Below the pieces are notes generated by a model. That model had not been told where the DNA came from, made no database searches, and worked only from the letters and a program-made list of their open reading frames with translations. This document shows positions 1-8,541 of a stretch of DNA of 64,000 nt, in pieces. A program made the translations under genes and the position numbers. Position 1 is the first letter of the stretch, and every line of letters begins with the position of its first letter. Origin of the DNA: Rugosimonospora acidiphila (GTDB lineage Bacteria; Actinomycetota; Actinomycetes; Mycobacteriales; Micromonosporaceae); assembly GCF_039543385.1 (NCBI RefSeq), contig NZ_BAABJQ010000023.1:1-64000 (forward strand), given 5' to 3'.

Positions 1-10
1 GAGCCGGGCG

Positions 11-46
11 CGGCGGGCCGGGCGGGCCGGGCGGGCCGGGCGGGCA
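11..46. repeat. 9-bp tandem GC repeat
   Basis: About four copies of a 9-bp unit GGGCGGGCC lie at the left edge, the last copies at 20-28, 29-37 and 38-46. The surrounding 1-192 has no convincing gene. Nothing else is visible there apart from extreme GC content just upstream of the LacI-family gene. Confidence 0.6.
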
Positions 47-192
47 AGCGGGCCAGGGGGCGCCGAGCCGAGCCGGGCGCGCCGGCTGACGGCCAGGAGG
101 GCGGTCGGGGCGGGCGGAAGAGTCGGCCGGGATCGCCGGGCCCGGCGGCGCGCGGCGGGCTCAGCGCGGCCGAGTTCTGCAACCATAGACGG

Positions 193-1209
193 ATGTCTGT
201 CCCGAAGGCGTTGCCGGGCACCGCCCGCCGGCCGACCATGGTCGATGTCGCCCGGCGTGCCGGCGTCAGCCTCAAGACCGTCTCCCGGGTGGTCAACGGC
301 GAACCCGCGGTGGCACAGGCGCTGACCGACCGGGTGCTGGAGGCCATCGCCGAGCTCGGGTTCCGGCGCAACGACATCGCTCGCAACCTGCGCTCCGGCC
401 GGGTCAACGCGACCATCGGGCTGCTCATCGAGGAGATCGACAACCCCTTCTACGCGGCCATCACCAGCGCCGCCGCGCAGGTCGCCTCGGCCCACGACAC
501 GCTGCTGATGACCGCGTCCTCCGAGGAGGACCCCGAGCGGGAGCGGCAGCTGCTGCTCGACCTGTGCCAGAGGCGGGTGGACGGGCTGCTGGTGGTGCCG
601 GCCGGTACCGACCACTCGTTCCTGCGCCGGGAGGTGGAGATGGGCATGCCCGTGGTGTTCCTCGACCGGCCGCCGGGGCAGCTGCTGGCCGACACCGTGC
701 TGCTGGACAACCGGGGCGGGGCGCGTGCCGGCATGCGGCGGCTGCTAGCCGCCGGTCATCGGCGGGTCGGCGTGCTACTGGACTCGCTGTCCGTGTACAC
801 GATGGCCGAGCGCCTGGCCGGGGTGCGGGACGCGCTGGCCGAGACCGGCGTCGGGTACGACGAGGCGCTGGTACGGGACGGGGTCAAGACGCCGGAGGAG
901 GCCGCGGACGCCATCGCCGACCTGCTGGGCCTCGCCGACCCGCCGACCGCGTTCTTCGGCACCAACAACCGGATCACCGTCGGCGCGCTGCGCCAGCTCT
1001 GGCGGCTGGGCAGCGACGCGGCGCTGACCGGCTTCGACGACTTCGAGCTGTCCCACCTGATGCCGCGCCCGCTGACCGTCATCGCCTACGATCCCCGGGA
1101 ACTGGCCCGCCAGGCCACCCAGCTGCTGTTCCGCCGGATCTCCGGGGACACCTCACCGCCCGCCACGACGGTGCTGCCCACCCAGCTGGTGGCGCGGGGT
1201 ATCCGATAG
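193..1209 (+). CDS. LacI-family transcriptional regulator
   Basis: A 338-residue DNA-binding repressor or activator of the LacI/GalR family, usual full length. Residues ~16-38 form the N-terminal helix-turn-helix with the family hinge (VDVARRAGVS, KTVSRVVNGE). A periplasmic-binding-protein-like effector domain follows from ~70 to the end (IGLLIEEIDNPFYAAI, FGTNNRITVGAL, LTGFDDFEL). Members sense sugars or related metabolites in the cytoplasm. The ATG at 193 is used because the HTH starts soon after it. The next gene, 26 bp downstream on the same strand, is a SUMF1-like protein, so co-transcription is possible. The ligand cannot be told from sequence. Confidence 0.93.
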   Translation: MSVPKALPGTARRPTMVDVARRAGVSLKTVSRVVNGEPAVAQALTDRVLEAIAELGFRRNDIARNLRSGRVNATIGLLIEEIDNPFYAAITSAAAQVASAHDTLLMTASSEEDPERERQLLLDLCQRRVDGLLVVPAGTDHSFLRREVEMGMPVVFLDRPPGQLLADTVLLDNRGGARAGMRRLLAAGHRRVGVLLDSLSVYTMAERLAGVRDALAETGVGYDEALVRDGVKTPEEAADAIADLLGLADPPTAFFGTNNRITVGALRQLWRLGSDAALTGFDDFELSHLMPRPLTVIAYDPRELARQATQLLFRRISGDTSPPATTVLPTQLVARGIR

Positions 1210-1235
1210 TTTGCCCCACGTTTGTCCGTCGGTAA

Positions 1236-1835
1236 TTGTACCTTTTGTTCGTGAGTCAGTGTGTTTCTATCACTCCACACCGAGGGCCGGCCGGGCCGCC
1301 CCCCTCGGCCGACATGGTGTGGATCCCGAGCGGTAGCTGCGAACTCGGCCCGGTGGACGGCTTCTGGATCGACGCCTGCCCGGTCACCAATGGGGAGTTC
1401 GCGGCGTTCGCCGCCGAGACCGGGTACCGCACGCTCGCCCGCCGCGAGCCCGACCTGGCCCCCTGGGCGGCGTACCCGGCCGGGCGGGCCGACCACCCGG
1501 TCACCGACGTCGCGTGGGTGGACGCGGTGGCCTACGCGGCCTGGGCCGGCAAGGCGCTGCCGACCGAGGCGGAGTGGGTCTGCGCGGCACACGACGCGCC
1601 GGAGGCACCCGGGGCGGGCGCCGGTACCCGGCCGGTCGCCGCCGGCGCGCCCAACGGGTACGGGCTGTACGACATGTTCGGCAACGTGTCGGAGTGGACG
1701 GCCGACTGGCACCGCGCCAGCGGGCCGCTGCCGATGAAAGTGATCAGAGGTGGCGCCGGCCGGCTCGCTCGGCCGTACCCGGTGCACGGGTACGGCGACG
1801 ACCTCGGCTTCCGTTGCGTGGTGCGCACCGGGTGA
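1236..1835 (+). CDS. SUMF1/FGE-like domain protein, short and lacking the catalytic cysteines
   Basis: About 199 residues carrying the formylglycine-generating-enzyme-like fold signature: MVWIPSG, FWIDACPVTNGEFAAF, HPVTDVAWVDAVAYAAWAG, LPTEAEW, YGLYDMFGNVSEWTADW, and a C-terminal GFRCV. Authentic FGE oxidises a cysteine in sulfatases using a redox cysteine pair shortly after the RGG motif. Here the corresponding stretch (VIRGGAGRLARPYPVHGYG) has no cysteine, so true FGE activity is unlikely. It may be a non-haem-iron or ligand-binding relative (EgtB/PvdO-like superfamily). Length is well below typical FGE. The start is uncertain: TTG at 1236 or GTG at 1251 precede the conserved Met at 1314, and no clear ribosome site is seen. 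It follows the LacI-type gene closely. Confidence 0.72.
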   Translation: MYLLFVSQCVSITPHRGPAGPPPSADMVWIPSGSCELGPVDGFWIDACPVTNGEFAAFAAETGYRTLARREPDLAPWAAYPAGRADHPVTDVAWVDAVAYAAWAGKALPTEAEWVCAAHDAPEAPGAGAGTRPVAAGAPNGYGLYDMFGNVSEWTADWHRASGPLPMKVIRGGAGRLARPYPVHGYGDDLGFRCVVRTG

Positions 1836-1961
1836 CGCCGCCGGCCACCCGACCCGCCGGCGCGGACGGTACCGCGGCGTGACGCCCCGAGCGTCCCGGC
1901 GGCCCGCGGCACCCGCCGGCTGACCCGCCGCCACTCGGGGAGCGCTGGGTACGGTGGCCGC

Positions 1962-3572
1962 ATGAGCATCCCTAGCCGGGTGATGGAGCGAGTCTTACAG
2001 CTGCCGCCGGCCCGCACCCGGGCCGTGCGGGTGCGCCGCCGCATTCCGGTGCGCACGCGCGACGGGGTGGTGCTGCGTACCGATCACTGGGAGCCCCGGC
2101 TGCGCGGGGCGCCGACGATCCTGATCCGGACCCCGTATGGGCGGGGCGGCGCGATCGGGCTGGTCTCCGGGCGGCTGCTGGCCGAACGTGGCTTCCACGT
2201 GGTGATGCAGAGCTGCCGGGGCACCTTCGACTCGGGCGGCGAGTGGAACCCGCTGCGGTACGAGCGCGAGGACGGGCTGGACACGGTGGCCTGGATCGAG
2301 CGGCAGCCGTGGTTCGAGGGGAGCCTGTTCACCTTCGGGCCCAGCTACCTGGGGTTCACCCAGTGGGCCATCGCCTCCGAGACCGGGCCGGTGCTCAAGG
2401 GGATGCTGACCGCGGTCACCGCGTCCGCCTTCCGTGACCCCACCTACGCCGGCGGCGCGTACGCCCTGGACACGATCCTCAACTGGGCCACTCTCACCAG
2501 CAACCAGGGCGGCTCCACGCTGTCCTTCGCCTACAAGCAGTACCGCTCCCAGTCCCGGCTGCGCCGGGCGTGGACGCACCTGCCGCTGTCCGAGGTCGAC
2601 GCGCTGGCCGCCGGCCGGGAGGTCACCTTCTTTCAGGAGTGGCTGACCCACTGCGAGCCGGACGACCCGTACTGGACGCCGCGCGGCAACCCCGACGTGG
2701 CGCGGGTACAGGCCCCGGTGTGCATGGTCGGCGGGTGGTACGACATCTTCCTGCCCTGGCAGCTGCGCGACTACGCGACCCTGCGCGCGGCCGGGGCGGC
2801 ACCCCGCCTGGTGATCGGCCCCTGGACGCACGCCAGCCCCGAGCTGCTGGGCGCCTCGATGCGCGAGGCCATCGCCTGGTTCCGGGCGTCCATGGACGGC
2901 GGCGCGTCGGGCGGGGTACGGGTGCACGTCGGCGGGATCGACGAGTGGCGGGAGCTGCCCACCTGGCCGCCGAGTACCCGGTCCCGGTCGTGGTTCCTCC
3001 AGCCGGAGGGCGGGCTGGCGCCCCAACCGCCGGCGGCCTCCCCGCCGGACCGGTTCCGGTTCGACCCGTCCGACCCGACCCCGTCGCCCGGCGGCCCGCT
3101 GCTGACCCGGCAGGCCGGCCGGGTGGACAACCGGGCGGTCGAGGCCCGGCCCGACACCCTGGTCTACACCAGCGCCGTGCTGAGCGCCGACGTCGAGGCG
3201 ATCGGGCCGGTCGCCGCGACCGTCCGGGTGCGGGCCGACGGCGAGCACTTTGACGTCTTCGTGCGAGTGTGCGACGTGGACCCGGACGGTCGCTCGGAGA
3301 ACATCAGCGACGGGCTGGTCCGGGTCGCTCCGGGACAGTTCCCGCCGGACGCCGACGGAGTGCGCGCCGTCGAGGTCGAGCTGTGGCCGATGGGGTACGT
3401 GTTCCGGCGCGGCCACCGGATCCGGGTACAGCTGGCCGGCGGTGCCCACCCGCGGTACGCCCGCAACTGCGGCACCGGCGATCCGATAGGTACGGCGATC
3501 GAGCTGCGACCGGTGGCCCAGGAGATCTGGCACGACCCGGAGCACCCCTCCGAGCTGCGGCTGCCCGCCTGA
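1962..3572 (+). CDS. CocE/NonD-family hydrolase (X-Pro dipeptidyl-peptidase S15 family)
   Basis: A 536-residue alpha/beta hydrolase of the family that includes cocaine esterase and X-Pro dipeptidyl peptidases, which cleaves esters or acyl-proline bonds. The catalytic triad can be read directly: Ser128 in GPSYLG, Asp261 in GGWYDIF and His290 in IGPWTH. The C-terminal ~200 residues form the jelly-roll domain typical of the family (DTLVYTSAVLSADVEAIGPV, GHRIRVQLAGGAHPRYARN). No signal peptide is evident, so it is probably cytoplasmic. It is monocistronic, 126 bp after the SUMF1-like gene and converging on the acyltransferase. The exact substrate is not predictable. Confidence 0.9.
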   Translation: MSIPSRVMERVLQLPPARTRAVRVRRRIPVRTRDGVVLRTDHWEPRLRGAPTILIRTPYGRGGAIGLVSGRLLAERGFHVVMQSCRGTFDSGGEWNPLRYEREDGLDTVAWIERQPWFEGSLFTFGPSYLGFTQWAIASETGPVLKGMLTAVTASAFRDPTYAGGAYALDTILNWATLTSNQGGSTLSFAYKQYRSQSRLRRAWTHLPLSEVDALAAGREVTFFQEWLTHCEPDDPYWTPRGNPDVARVQAPVCMVGGWYDIFLPWQLRDYATLRAAGAAPRLVIGPWTHASPELLGASMREAIAWFRASMDGGASGGVRVHVGGIDEWRELPTWPPSTRSRSWFLQPEGGLAPQPPAASPPDRFRFDPSDPTPSPGGPLLTRQAGRVDNRAVEARPDTLVYTSAVLSADVEAIGPVAATVRVRADGEHFDVFVRVCDVDPDGRSENISDGLVRVAPGQFPPDADGVRAVEVELWPMGYVFRRGHRIRVQLAGGAHPRYARNCGTGDPIGTAIELRPVAQEIWHDPEHPSELRLPA

Positions 3573-3756
3573 GTCCGGCACCGGAACCCGGCGGGTGCGC
3601 GGCCGGCCACCACCCCCCGTCGCCACACCCGGTCCCGACCGACCGGGTGCGGCTCGCGGCGGCCGACCGCGCGGTCTACCCGCGTCTCATCGTGATCGAA
3701 GCCGGCCGGCCGGGGAGCGGTTCGCCGGGCATGTCCCCGGAACGGGATCGCCGCGC

Positions 3757-4854
3757 CTACTCTCCGGGCGGCGGTTGCGGTGCTCGCCTGCGCCGCAACC
3801 CGGCTCGGCCGGCCCCCGGGGCGGCCGGCTCGGCGCCGGTGGGCACCGCCGGCCGGTGAGACTCGATCCACATGTCGATGCGCGCCCACCAGCGGTACAG
3901 CCACTCGATCCGCGCCTCGTCGCCGGCCGGAACCTCCGCGCGCGGCACCAGCCACCACTGCATGATGATGGTCTTGTCCATCGGCAGCGCGCGCCACACG
4001 TCGGCCACCGTCAGCAGGTGGTCCACGCCGGTGTGCCCAACCATGATCACGTCGGCGTCCGGCGCGGCGTCGAGCGCGGCGAGCACGCCGCCGGGGTGCG
4101 GCGGCAGGACGTTGTGCATCCGCCGCGCGCGGGTCGCCATCTGCTGCAATCCGAGCGCGGACAGCCGCTGGATGGCCCGCTCCCACCGGCGCGGGGTGAA
4201 GTTGCCGCCCTCCGGAAAGATCAGTAGCGCGTCGTGCCGGCCGAGCCCGGCGGCCAGCGAGGCGATCTCCGACTCCGCCCGCTCGGCGGGCTCCCGGCCG
4301 GGCGCGATGAACCGGTTGGGCAGCCGGTTGAGCAGCACGTCGATGCTCGGATCCCACTGCAACGCGTCCTTGAGCACGATCCGCGGATCGCGGTCGTACC
4401 AGTTGATCAAGGCGTGTGCCAGCAGGAACGAGTCCCCCGGGCCGGCGTGCCGGGACAGCACCAGCAGCGGCCGGCCGGGCGGCACCGAGTCGGGTGCCGA
4501 GCCCTCGATCCTGACGTGCAGCCGGAGCACCCAGCGGGCCTGCCGGTACAGCACCCGCATGGCCCGGCCGCACAGCCGGTAGTGGGCGCGCTGGAACAGC
4601 GGCCCGCGCACCCTCCAGCCGAAGCCCGAGGCCAGCCACAGCGCGAGCATCACGACCAGCGCGACCAGCTCGACGAGCAGGTAGACGGTGGTGAGCCAGA
4701 GCAGCCGCAGCGGCCGCAGGAAACCCGGTACCAGCGGCGAGCCGGCCAGCGTCAGGACCACCCACACCGGCGCGGTACCCACCAGGACCAGCGCCAGCCC
4801 CATCACCACGGGTGCCAGCAGCACCCGCCGGAGCCAGCGCGGGGGTGGCCTCAT
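3757..4854 (-). CDS. PlsC-type 1-acylglycerol-3-phosphate acyltransferase-like membrane protein
   Basis: A 365-residue glycerolipid acyltransferase. Two hydrophobic segments lie in the first ~75 residues. The acyltransferase HX4D motif follows (His136/Asp141 in RHAGPGDS), then a conserved IFPEGGNF block in which the usual glycerol-phosphate-binding EGT is EGG. The family moves an acyl chain onto lysophospholipids at the inner membrane face. The ATG overlaps the stop of the upstream patatin gene by 4 bp (ATGA), which implies translational coupling. A phospholipase coupled to a reacylating enzyme suggests phospholipid remodelling (inference). It is the last gene of the minus-strand operon starting at 7873. 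The 184 bp to the convergent hydrolase gene shows no strong terminator. Confidence 0.85.
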   Translation of the reverse strand: MRPPPRWLRRVLLAPVVMGLALVLVGTAPVWVVLTLAGSPLVPGFLRPLRLLWLTTVYLLVELVALVVMLALWLASGFGWRVRGPLFQRAHYRLCGRAMRVLYRQARWVLRLHVRIEGSAPDSVPPGRPLLVLSRHAGPGDSFLLAHALINWYDRDPRIVLKDALQWDPSIDVLLNRLPNRFIAPGREPAERAESEIASLAAGLGRHDALLIFPEGGNFTPRRWERAIQRLSALGLQQMATRARRMHNVLPPHPGGVLAALDAAPDADVIMVGHTGVDHLLTVADVWRALPMDKTIIMQWWLVPRAEVPAGDEARIEWLYRWWARIDMWIESHRPAVPTGAEPAAPGAGRAGLRRRRAPQPPPGE

Positions 4855-5693
4855 CTGCCGATCGCATCCAGGTACTCGGCCGAGGCTTCATAGGCCCGGT
4901 TGATCCGGCGGGCGGCGGCGCCCAGGTCCCGGTACGCCAGCGGGGAGTCGTCCCGGTCGGAGCCGCTCCCGGCGGGCAGCACGTGCACCGTCACCGTGTC
5001 GGGGAGGTTGGCCATCTCCCGGGCGTACCGGTGCCGCCGGGACACCTCGAAGGCGACCTTGGCCACGTCCCACAGGTAACGGGGTGGCTTCAGGGGCCGG
5101 TCGATCCGGCCGACCTGGAGCACGTAGACGGTCGTGGCCCCCAGGTCCACCGCGCGGCCCACCGGGATCGAGTTGACGATGCCGCCGTCGATGAAGTGCT
5201 CGCCCTCGATGGCCATGGGCGGCAGCAGGCCCGGTACCGCCGACGAGGCGAGCACGGCCGGCACCAGGTCACCGTCGGCGAACCAGTGCTCGGCGGCGCG
5301 CTCGATGCTGGCGGCACAGCACTCGAACCGGACCCGCAGGTCGGCGAAGCTGGTCACCGGCCCCAGTTCGCGGCGCAGCATGTCGCGCAGCGGCCGCGGC
5401 GAGTGCAGGTGCGTGCCGCGGCGGGCCACCCGGAACAGTTGCCGGGATGCGGAGCCGCCGTAGACCTCCCGGGCCTCCGGCGACGCCCACAGCCGGCCGA
5501 GCCGCTCGGTGACCTCCTCGGTCGGGTCGGCGGCCACCAGCACCCCGTTCACGGCGCCGATCGAGGTTCCGACGATGAGATCCGGCCGGATGCCGCGCTG
5601 CAGCAGGGCTCGCAGCATGCCCACCTCGACCGCGCCGAGCACGCCACCTCCGCCCAGTACGAACGCCACCGATCCGCCGGACATACTGATCAT
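4851..5693 (-). CDS. patatin-like phospholipase
   Basis: A 280-residue serine lipase of the patatin/RssA family. The oxyanion loop GGGGVLG lies near residue 15, the nucleophile elbow GTSIG has Ser44, and the catalytic-dyad DGG has Asp169. Length matches bacterial single-domain patatins, and there is no transmembrane helix. Such enzymes release fatty acids from membrane phospholipids. ATG at 5693 or an in-frame ATG at 5684 could start it. It lies 55 bp after the ABC permease gene and overlaps the acyltransferase by 4 bp, so the ABC exporter, lipase and acyltransferase probably share a transcript. Confidence 0.92.
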   Translation of the reverse strand: MISMSGGSVAFVLGGGGVLGAVEVGMLRALLQRGIRPDLIVGTSIGAVNGVLVAADPTEEVTERLGRLWASPEAREVYGGSASRQLFRVARRGTHLHSPRPLRDMLRRELGPVTSFADLRVRFECCAASIERAAEHWFADGDLVPAVLASSAVPGLLPPMAIEGEHFIDGGIVNSIPVGRAVDLGATTVYVLQVGRIDRPLKPPRYLWDVAKVAFEVSRRHRYAREMANLPDTVTVHVLPAGSGSDRDDSPLAYRDLGAAARRINRAYEASAEYLDAIGR

Positions 5694-5747
5694 CGTGCCA
5701 CGGAACGCGGGCCCCGGCCCGCTAGCACAGGCTCGGGTAGAGGCCGC

Positions 5748-6974
5748 TCAGATGTCATCCCAGCGGAACAGCAGCGCCGAGATCGCGGAGAGCACCAGCG
5801 CGAAGCCGAGCAGGATGCCCAGCTCGGGCAGCACGCTGACCGGCGACCTGCCGCGCACCATCACGTCGAGCACGCCGGTGTTCAGGTGCTGCAGTGGGAA
5901 CACCTTGGCCAGCCCCTGTAGCCACCCCGGCGCGCCGGACAGCGGGAAGAAGGACCCGGACAGGAACGCCATCGGGATGGTGATCAAGTTGGCGATGGCG
6001 CTGGCCGCCTCCATGGACTTCGCCTTCGCGCCGGCGAGCAGCCCGATCGACATGAACGCCAGGGTGCCGGCGAGGATCAGCGGGATCGACATCCACCAGT
6101 AGTGGGACAGCTTGAGGCCGAACGCGCCGGCGCCGACGGCGAGGAAGATCGCCGTCTGGATGAGCGCCACGCCCATCGACACCACTATCCGCGCGCCGAT
6201 CACCGTCGGCACCCCGACCGGAGCCAGGGTGAGCCGGCGCAGGATCTTCTTCTGCCGCCAGGTGACCAGGGTCGACGCGGCACCGAAGGTCGCGCCGACC
6301 GCCACCGCGTACCCCAGCAGCCCCGGGGTTATGTACTGGATGTAGCTCAGCGACTTGTCTTCGACCTGCTGGATGTCCAGCGAGAACTTGGGCGGCTGTC
6401 CGGTGGCGTCCACGTTCGCGGTCTGTACCAGCGACGTGAGCACGCCCTGTACCGTCCCGGACGCCGTCGCGTCCGCGGCCGAGTAGTGCACCACTAACCG
6501 GTCGCCGACCTGCTCGATGGCCGCCGCGTCGTCGCCCTGGCGCACCTTGCCCAGCGCGGCCGTCCGATCGGTGGTCTTCGTGATGTCGAGCACGCGATCC
6601 AGCGCGGTGCGCGCGTCGGCCGGCAGCGTGTCGATCAGCGGAACCGAGCCGACCTCCAGCACGGACTGCCTGGAGGTGCCGCTGTTGCGGAACAGGCCGC
6701 CGAAGATGACCAGGAAGACCAGCGGGAACAGCAGGGTGAAGAACAGCCCGGCACGATCGCGGCGGAAACCCAGGAACATCGCCCGGGCCAGGCTGAGGAA
6801 GCTGGTCGCCCGCCGGCCGGTGGCGATCGGGCGAGGACCGAACCTCCCCTCGACCGGGCCGCCTTCGTTGGGGCCGCCCTCGTTGGGGCCGCCCTCGTTG
6901 GGGCCGGCCGGGTCGGCGGTCAGTTGGCCGGCGGCGTCGTCGCCCGGTTGTCCGGGCCGGCTCTGCGTGCTCAT
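5748..6974 (-). CDS. ABC-2 type transporter permease (DrrB/YhgE-like half)
   Basis: A 408-residue integral membrane subunit of an ABC exporter. A hydrophilic N-terminal ~65 residues contains a GGPNE pentapeptide tandem. One membrane helix lies at ~82-100, then a large extracytoplasmic domain, then five C-terminal helices (VAVGATFGAASTLV, ALIQTAIFLAVGAGAFG, PLILAGTLAFMSIGLLAG, LITIPMAFLSGSFFPLS and the last before the C-terminus). The AFLSGSFFPL block is typical of ABC-2 permeases for lipids, drugs or polyketides. The start ATG overlaps the ATPase stop by 4 bp. The substrate is unknown. Linkage to a patatin and an acyltransferase hints at a lipid or lipid-linked substrate (inference). Confidence 0.9.
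   Translation of the reverse strand: MSTQSRPGQPGDDAAGQLTADPAGPNEGGPNEGGPNEGGPVEGRFGPRPIATGRRATSFLSLARAMFLGFRRDRAGLFFTLLFPLVFLVIFGGLFRNSGTSRQSVLEVGSVPLIDTLPADARTALDRVLDITKTTDRTAALGKVRQGDDAAAIEQVGDRLVVHYSAADATASGTVQGVLTSLVQTANVDATGQPPKFSLDIQQVEDKSLSYIQYITPGLLGYAVAVGATFGAASTLVTWRQKKILRRLTLAPVGVPTVIGARIVVSMGVALIQTAIFLAVGAGAFGLKLSHYWWMSIPLILAGTLAFMSIGLLAGAKAKSMEAASAIANLITIPMAFLSGSFFPLSGAPGWLQGLAKVFPLQHLNTGVLDVMVRGRSPVSVLPELGILLGFALVLSAISALLFRWDDI
6864..6908 (-). repeat. 15-bp in-frame tandem repeat in ABC permease gene
   Basis: Three consecutive 15-bp units at 6864-6878, 6879-6893 and 6894-6908 differ by one or two bases and encode repeated NEGGP in the permease N-terminus. A degenerate fourth unit (VEGGP) lies just below 6864. 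Confidence 0.85.
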
Positions 6975-7873
6975 GCCCGGTACTCCCGTCCGGTGAGGTC
7001 CAGGAAGACGTCCTCCAGCGAGGCGCCGCGCACGGCCAGGCCGCGCAGCGCGTTGCGCTCGGCCAGCGTGGACAGCACGCTCGCCGGGTCCCGGGTGGAC
7101 ACGATCAGCGACACGCCGTCGTCGGTGACCTCCGCGTCCGGAAAGAGCTCGCGGGCGCCGTCCAGCGGCACGGTGCCGGTCTCGACGCCGATCCGGGTGG
7201 GCGCGTCCAGGCCGCGTACCAGGGCCGCGGGCGCACCGGACCTGAGGATGCGACCGTTGTCCATGATCGCCACCCGGTCGCAGAGCAGCTCCGCCTCGTC
7301 CATGTAGTGGGTGGTGAGCACGACCGTGCGCCCCTCAGCGTTGATCTCCCGGAGCAGGTCCCAGAGGTTGCGCCGGGCTTGCGGGTCCAGCGCCGCCGTC
7401 GGCTCGTCCAGGAAGACCACCTCGGGCCCGTGCACCAGCGCGCAGGCGATGGACAGCCGCTGCACCTGGCCGCCGGAGAGCTTCTCGGTGCGGGTGTCGG
7501 CCTTGTCCGCCAGCCCGACGACCTCCAGCATCCGGTCGGCGTGCGGCGCCGGGATCCCGTACAGGGAGGCGAACGTGCGGATCTGCTCGCGGGCGGTGAG
7601 CCGCTCGAAGAACGAGGTGGCCTGCAACTGCACGCCGATGCGGGGAAGCAGCCGGGCGTTGCGCGGCCAGGGGCGCATGCCCAGCAGGCTCACCTGCCCG
7701 GCGTCCGGCTTGCGCAGGCCCTCGACGATCTCCAGCAGGGTGGTCTTCCCCGCGCCGTTGGGTCCGAGGATGCCGAAGAACTCGCCGCGCTCGACCTCGA
7801 ACGACACCCCGTCCACGGCGTGTGTGTCGCCGTACCACTTCCGTAGTCCGTCAACCTGGATGGTGGGCGTCAT
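6971..7873 (-). CDS. ABC transporter ATP-binding protein (DrrA-like)
   Basis: A 300-residue cytoplasmic ATPase that powers the ABC-2 permease encoded next. Walker A is GPNGAGKTT near residue 40, the signature is LSGGQVQRL near 137, Walker B is VVFLDEPTAALD near 157, and the switch His is in VLTTHYMDEAE. The C-terminal ~70 residues match the regulatory tail of DrrA/CcmA-type exporters. It is the first gene of the four-gene minus-strand operon and is divergent from the NarJ-like gene across 108 bp, which must hold its promoter. DrrAB-type exporters move drugs, lipids or glycolipids outward. No substrate can be assigned. Confidence 0.93.
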   Translation of the reverse strand: MTPTIQVDGLRKWYGDTHAVDGVSFEVERGEFFGILGPNGAGKTTLLEIVEGLRKPDAGQVSLLGMRPWPRNARLLPRIGVQLQATSFFERLTAREQIRTFASLYGIPAPHADRMLEVVGLADKADTRTEKLSGGQVQRLSIACALVHGPEVVFLDEPTAALDPQARRNLWDLLREINAEGRTVVLTTHYMDEAELLCDRVAIMDNGRILRSGAPAALVRGLDAPTRIGVETGTVPLDGARELFPDAEVTDDGVSLIVSTRDPASVLSTLAERNALRGLAVRGASLEDVFLDLTGREYRA

Positions 7874-7981
7874 GGCCTGCAGGTTAGCGGCAGCCGTCCA
7901 CCTCGCGGCCCCATAGGCGGGCCACTTTCGATGCTTCTGGTACTGTTTGTATGAATTGTCCAGCTAATTCCGGAGGCATCA

Positions 7982-8485
7982 GTGAAGCCGGCTGTGATCG
8001 GAATTGCCCAACAACTCGCGGCGCAGCTGCTGCGGCACCCGACGACGGCACTCGAGCGCCAGCTCGGCCACATCTCGGAGATCGCCGCGCTGCTGCCGAC
8101 CGATGTCGGCACCCCGCTGGCGAGGCTTGCCGCTCACCTGCGTGGCACCGGCCCGGACGCCGCGGTCGAGGAGTATACGACGATCTTCGAGCCCGGCGGG
8201 GCACTGCTTCTGCTCAGCCATCCGGACGACCTCGCCTTCACGCTCGCCTACCAGCAGGCCGGCTTCAGGCTCGCGGAGACGGAGCGGGCGGACTTCCTGC
8301 CAGCGGTGCTGGAGTTCGCCGCGGCACGGGTGGCGGCCGACGACTTCCGCGGCCAGGAACTGCTGTGCGGATACCGGCCGGCGATCGACGCGATCGCCGA
8401 CCGGCTGGCCGAACGCGACTCGCCGTACCTGCTCGCGATGGACGCGATCGGCGCGACGCTGCCGCTGCTGCACCCGGCCGCCTGA
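7982..8485 (+). CDS. orphan NarJ/TorD-like molybdoenzyme assembly chaperone
   Basis: A 167-residue all-helical protein resembling NarJ (nitrate reductase delta chaperone). It has an N-terminal LLRHP, the pattern EEYTTIFEPGGALLLLSHP followed by LAYQQAGF, and ADFLPAVLEFAA, which match the conserved NarJ blocks. NarJ-type chaperones bind the apo catalytic subunit and help insert molybdenum cofactor. The GTG start at 7982 has a GGAGG ribosome site at 7972-7976. No molybdoenzyme subunit (narG, narH, narI) is present in this window, so its client is unknown. It could be a paralogue serving a distant operon. Family call is moderate because it rests on motifs only. Confidence 0.65.
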   Translation: MKPAVIGIAQQLAAQLLRHPTTALERQLGHISEIAALLPTDVGTPLARLAAHLRGTGPDAAVEEYTTIFEPGGALLLLSHPDDLAFTLAYQQAGFRLAETERADFLPAVLEFAAARVAADDFRGQELLCGYRPAIDAIADRLAERDSPYLLAMDAIGATLPLLHPAA

Positions 8486-8541
8486 CCGCACGCGGGCCGG
8501 CCCATGATCGCCGGTACCGGGGCAAATGCGAGGATGTCCCG

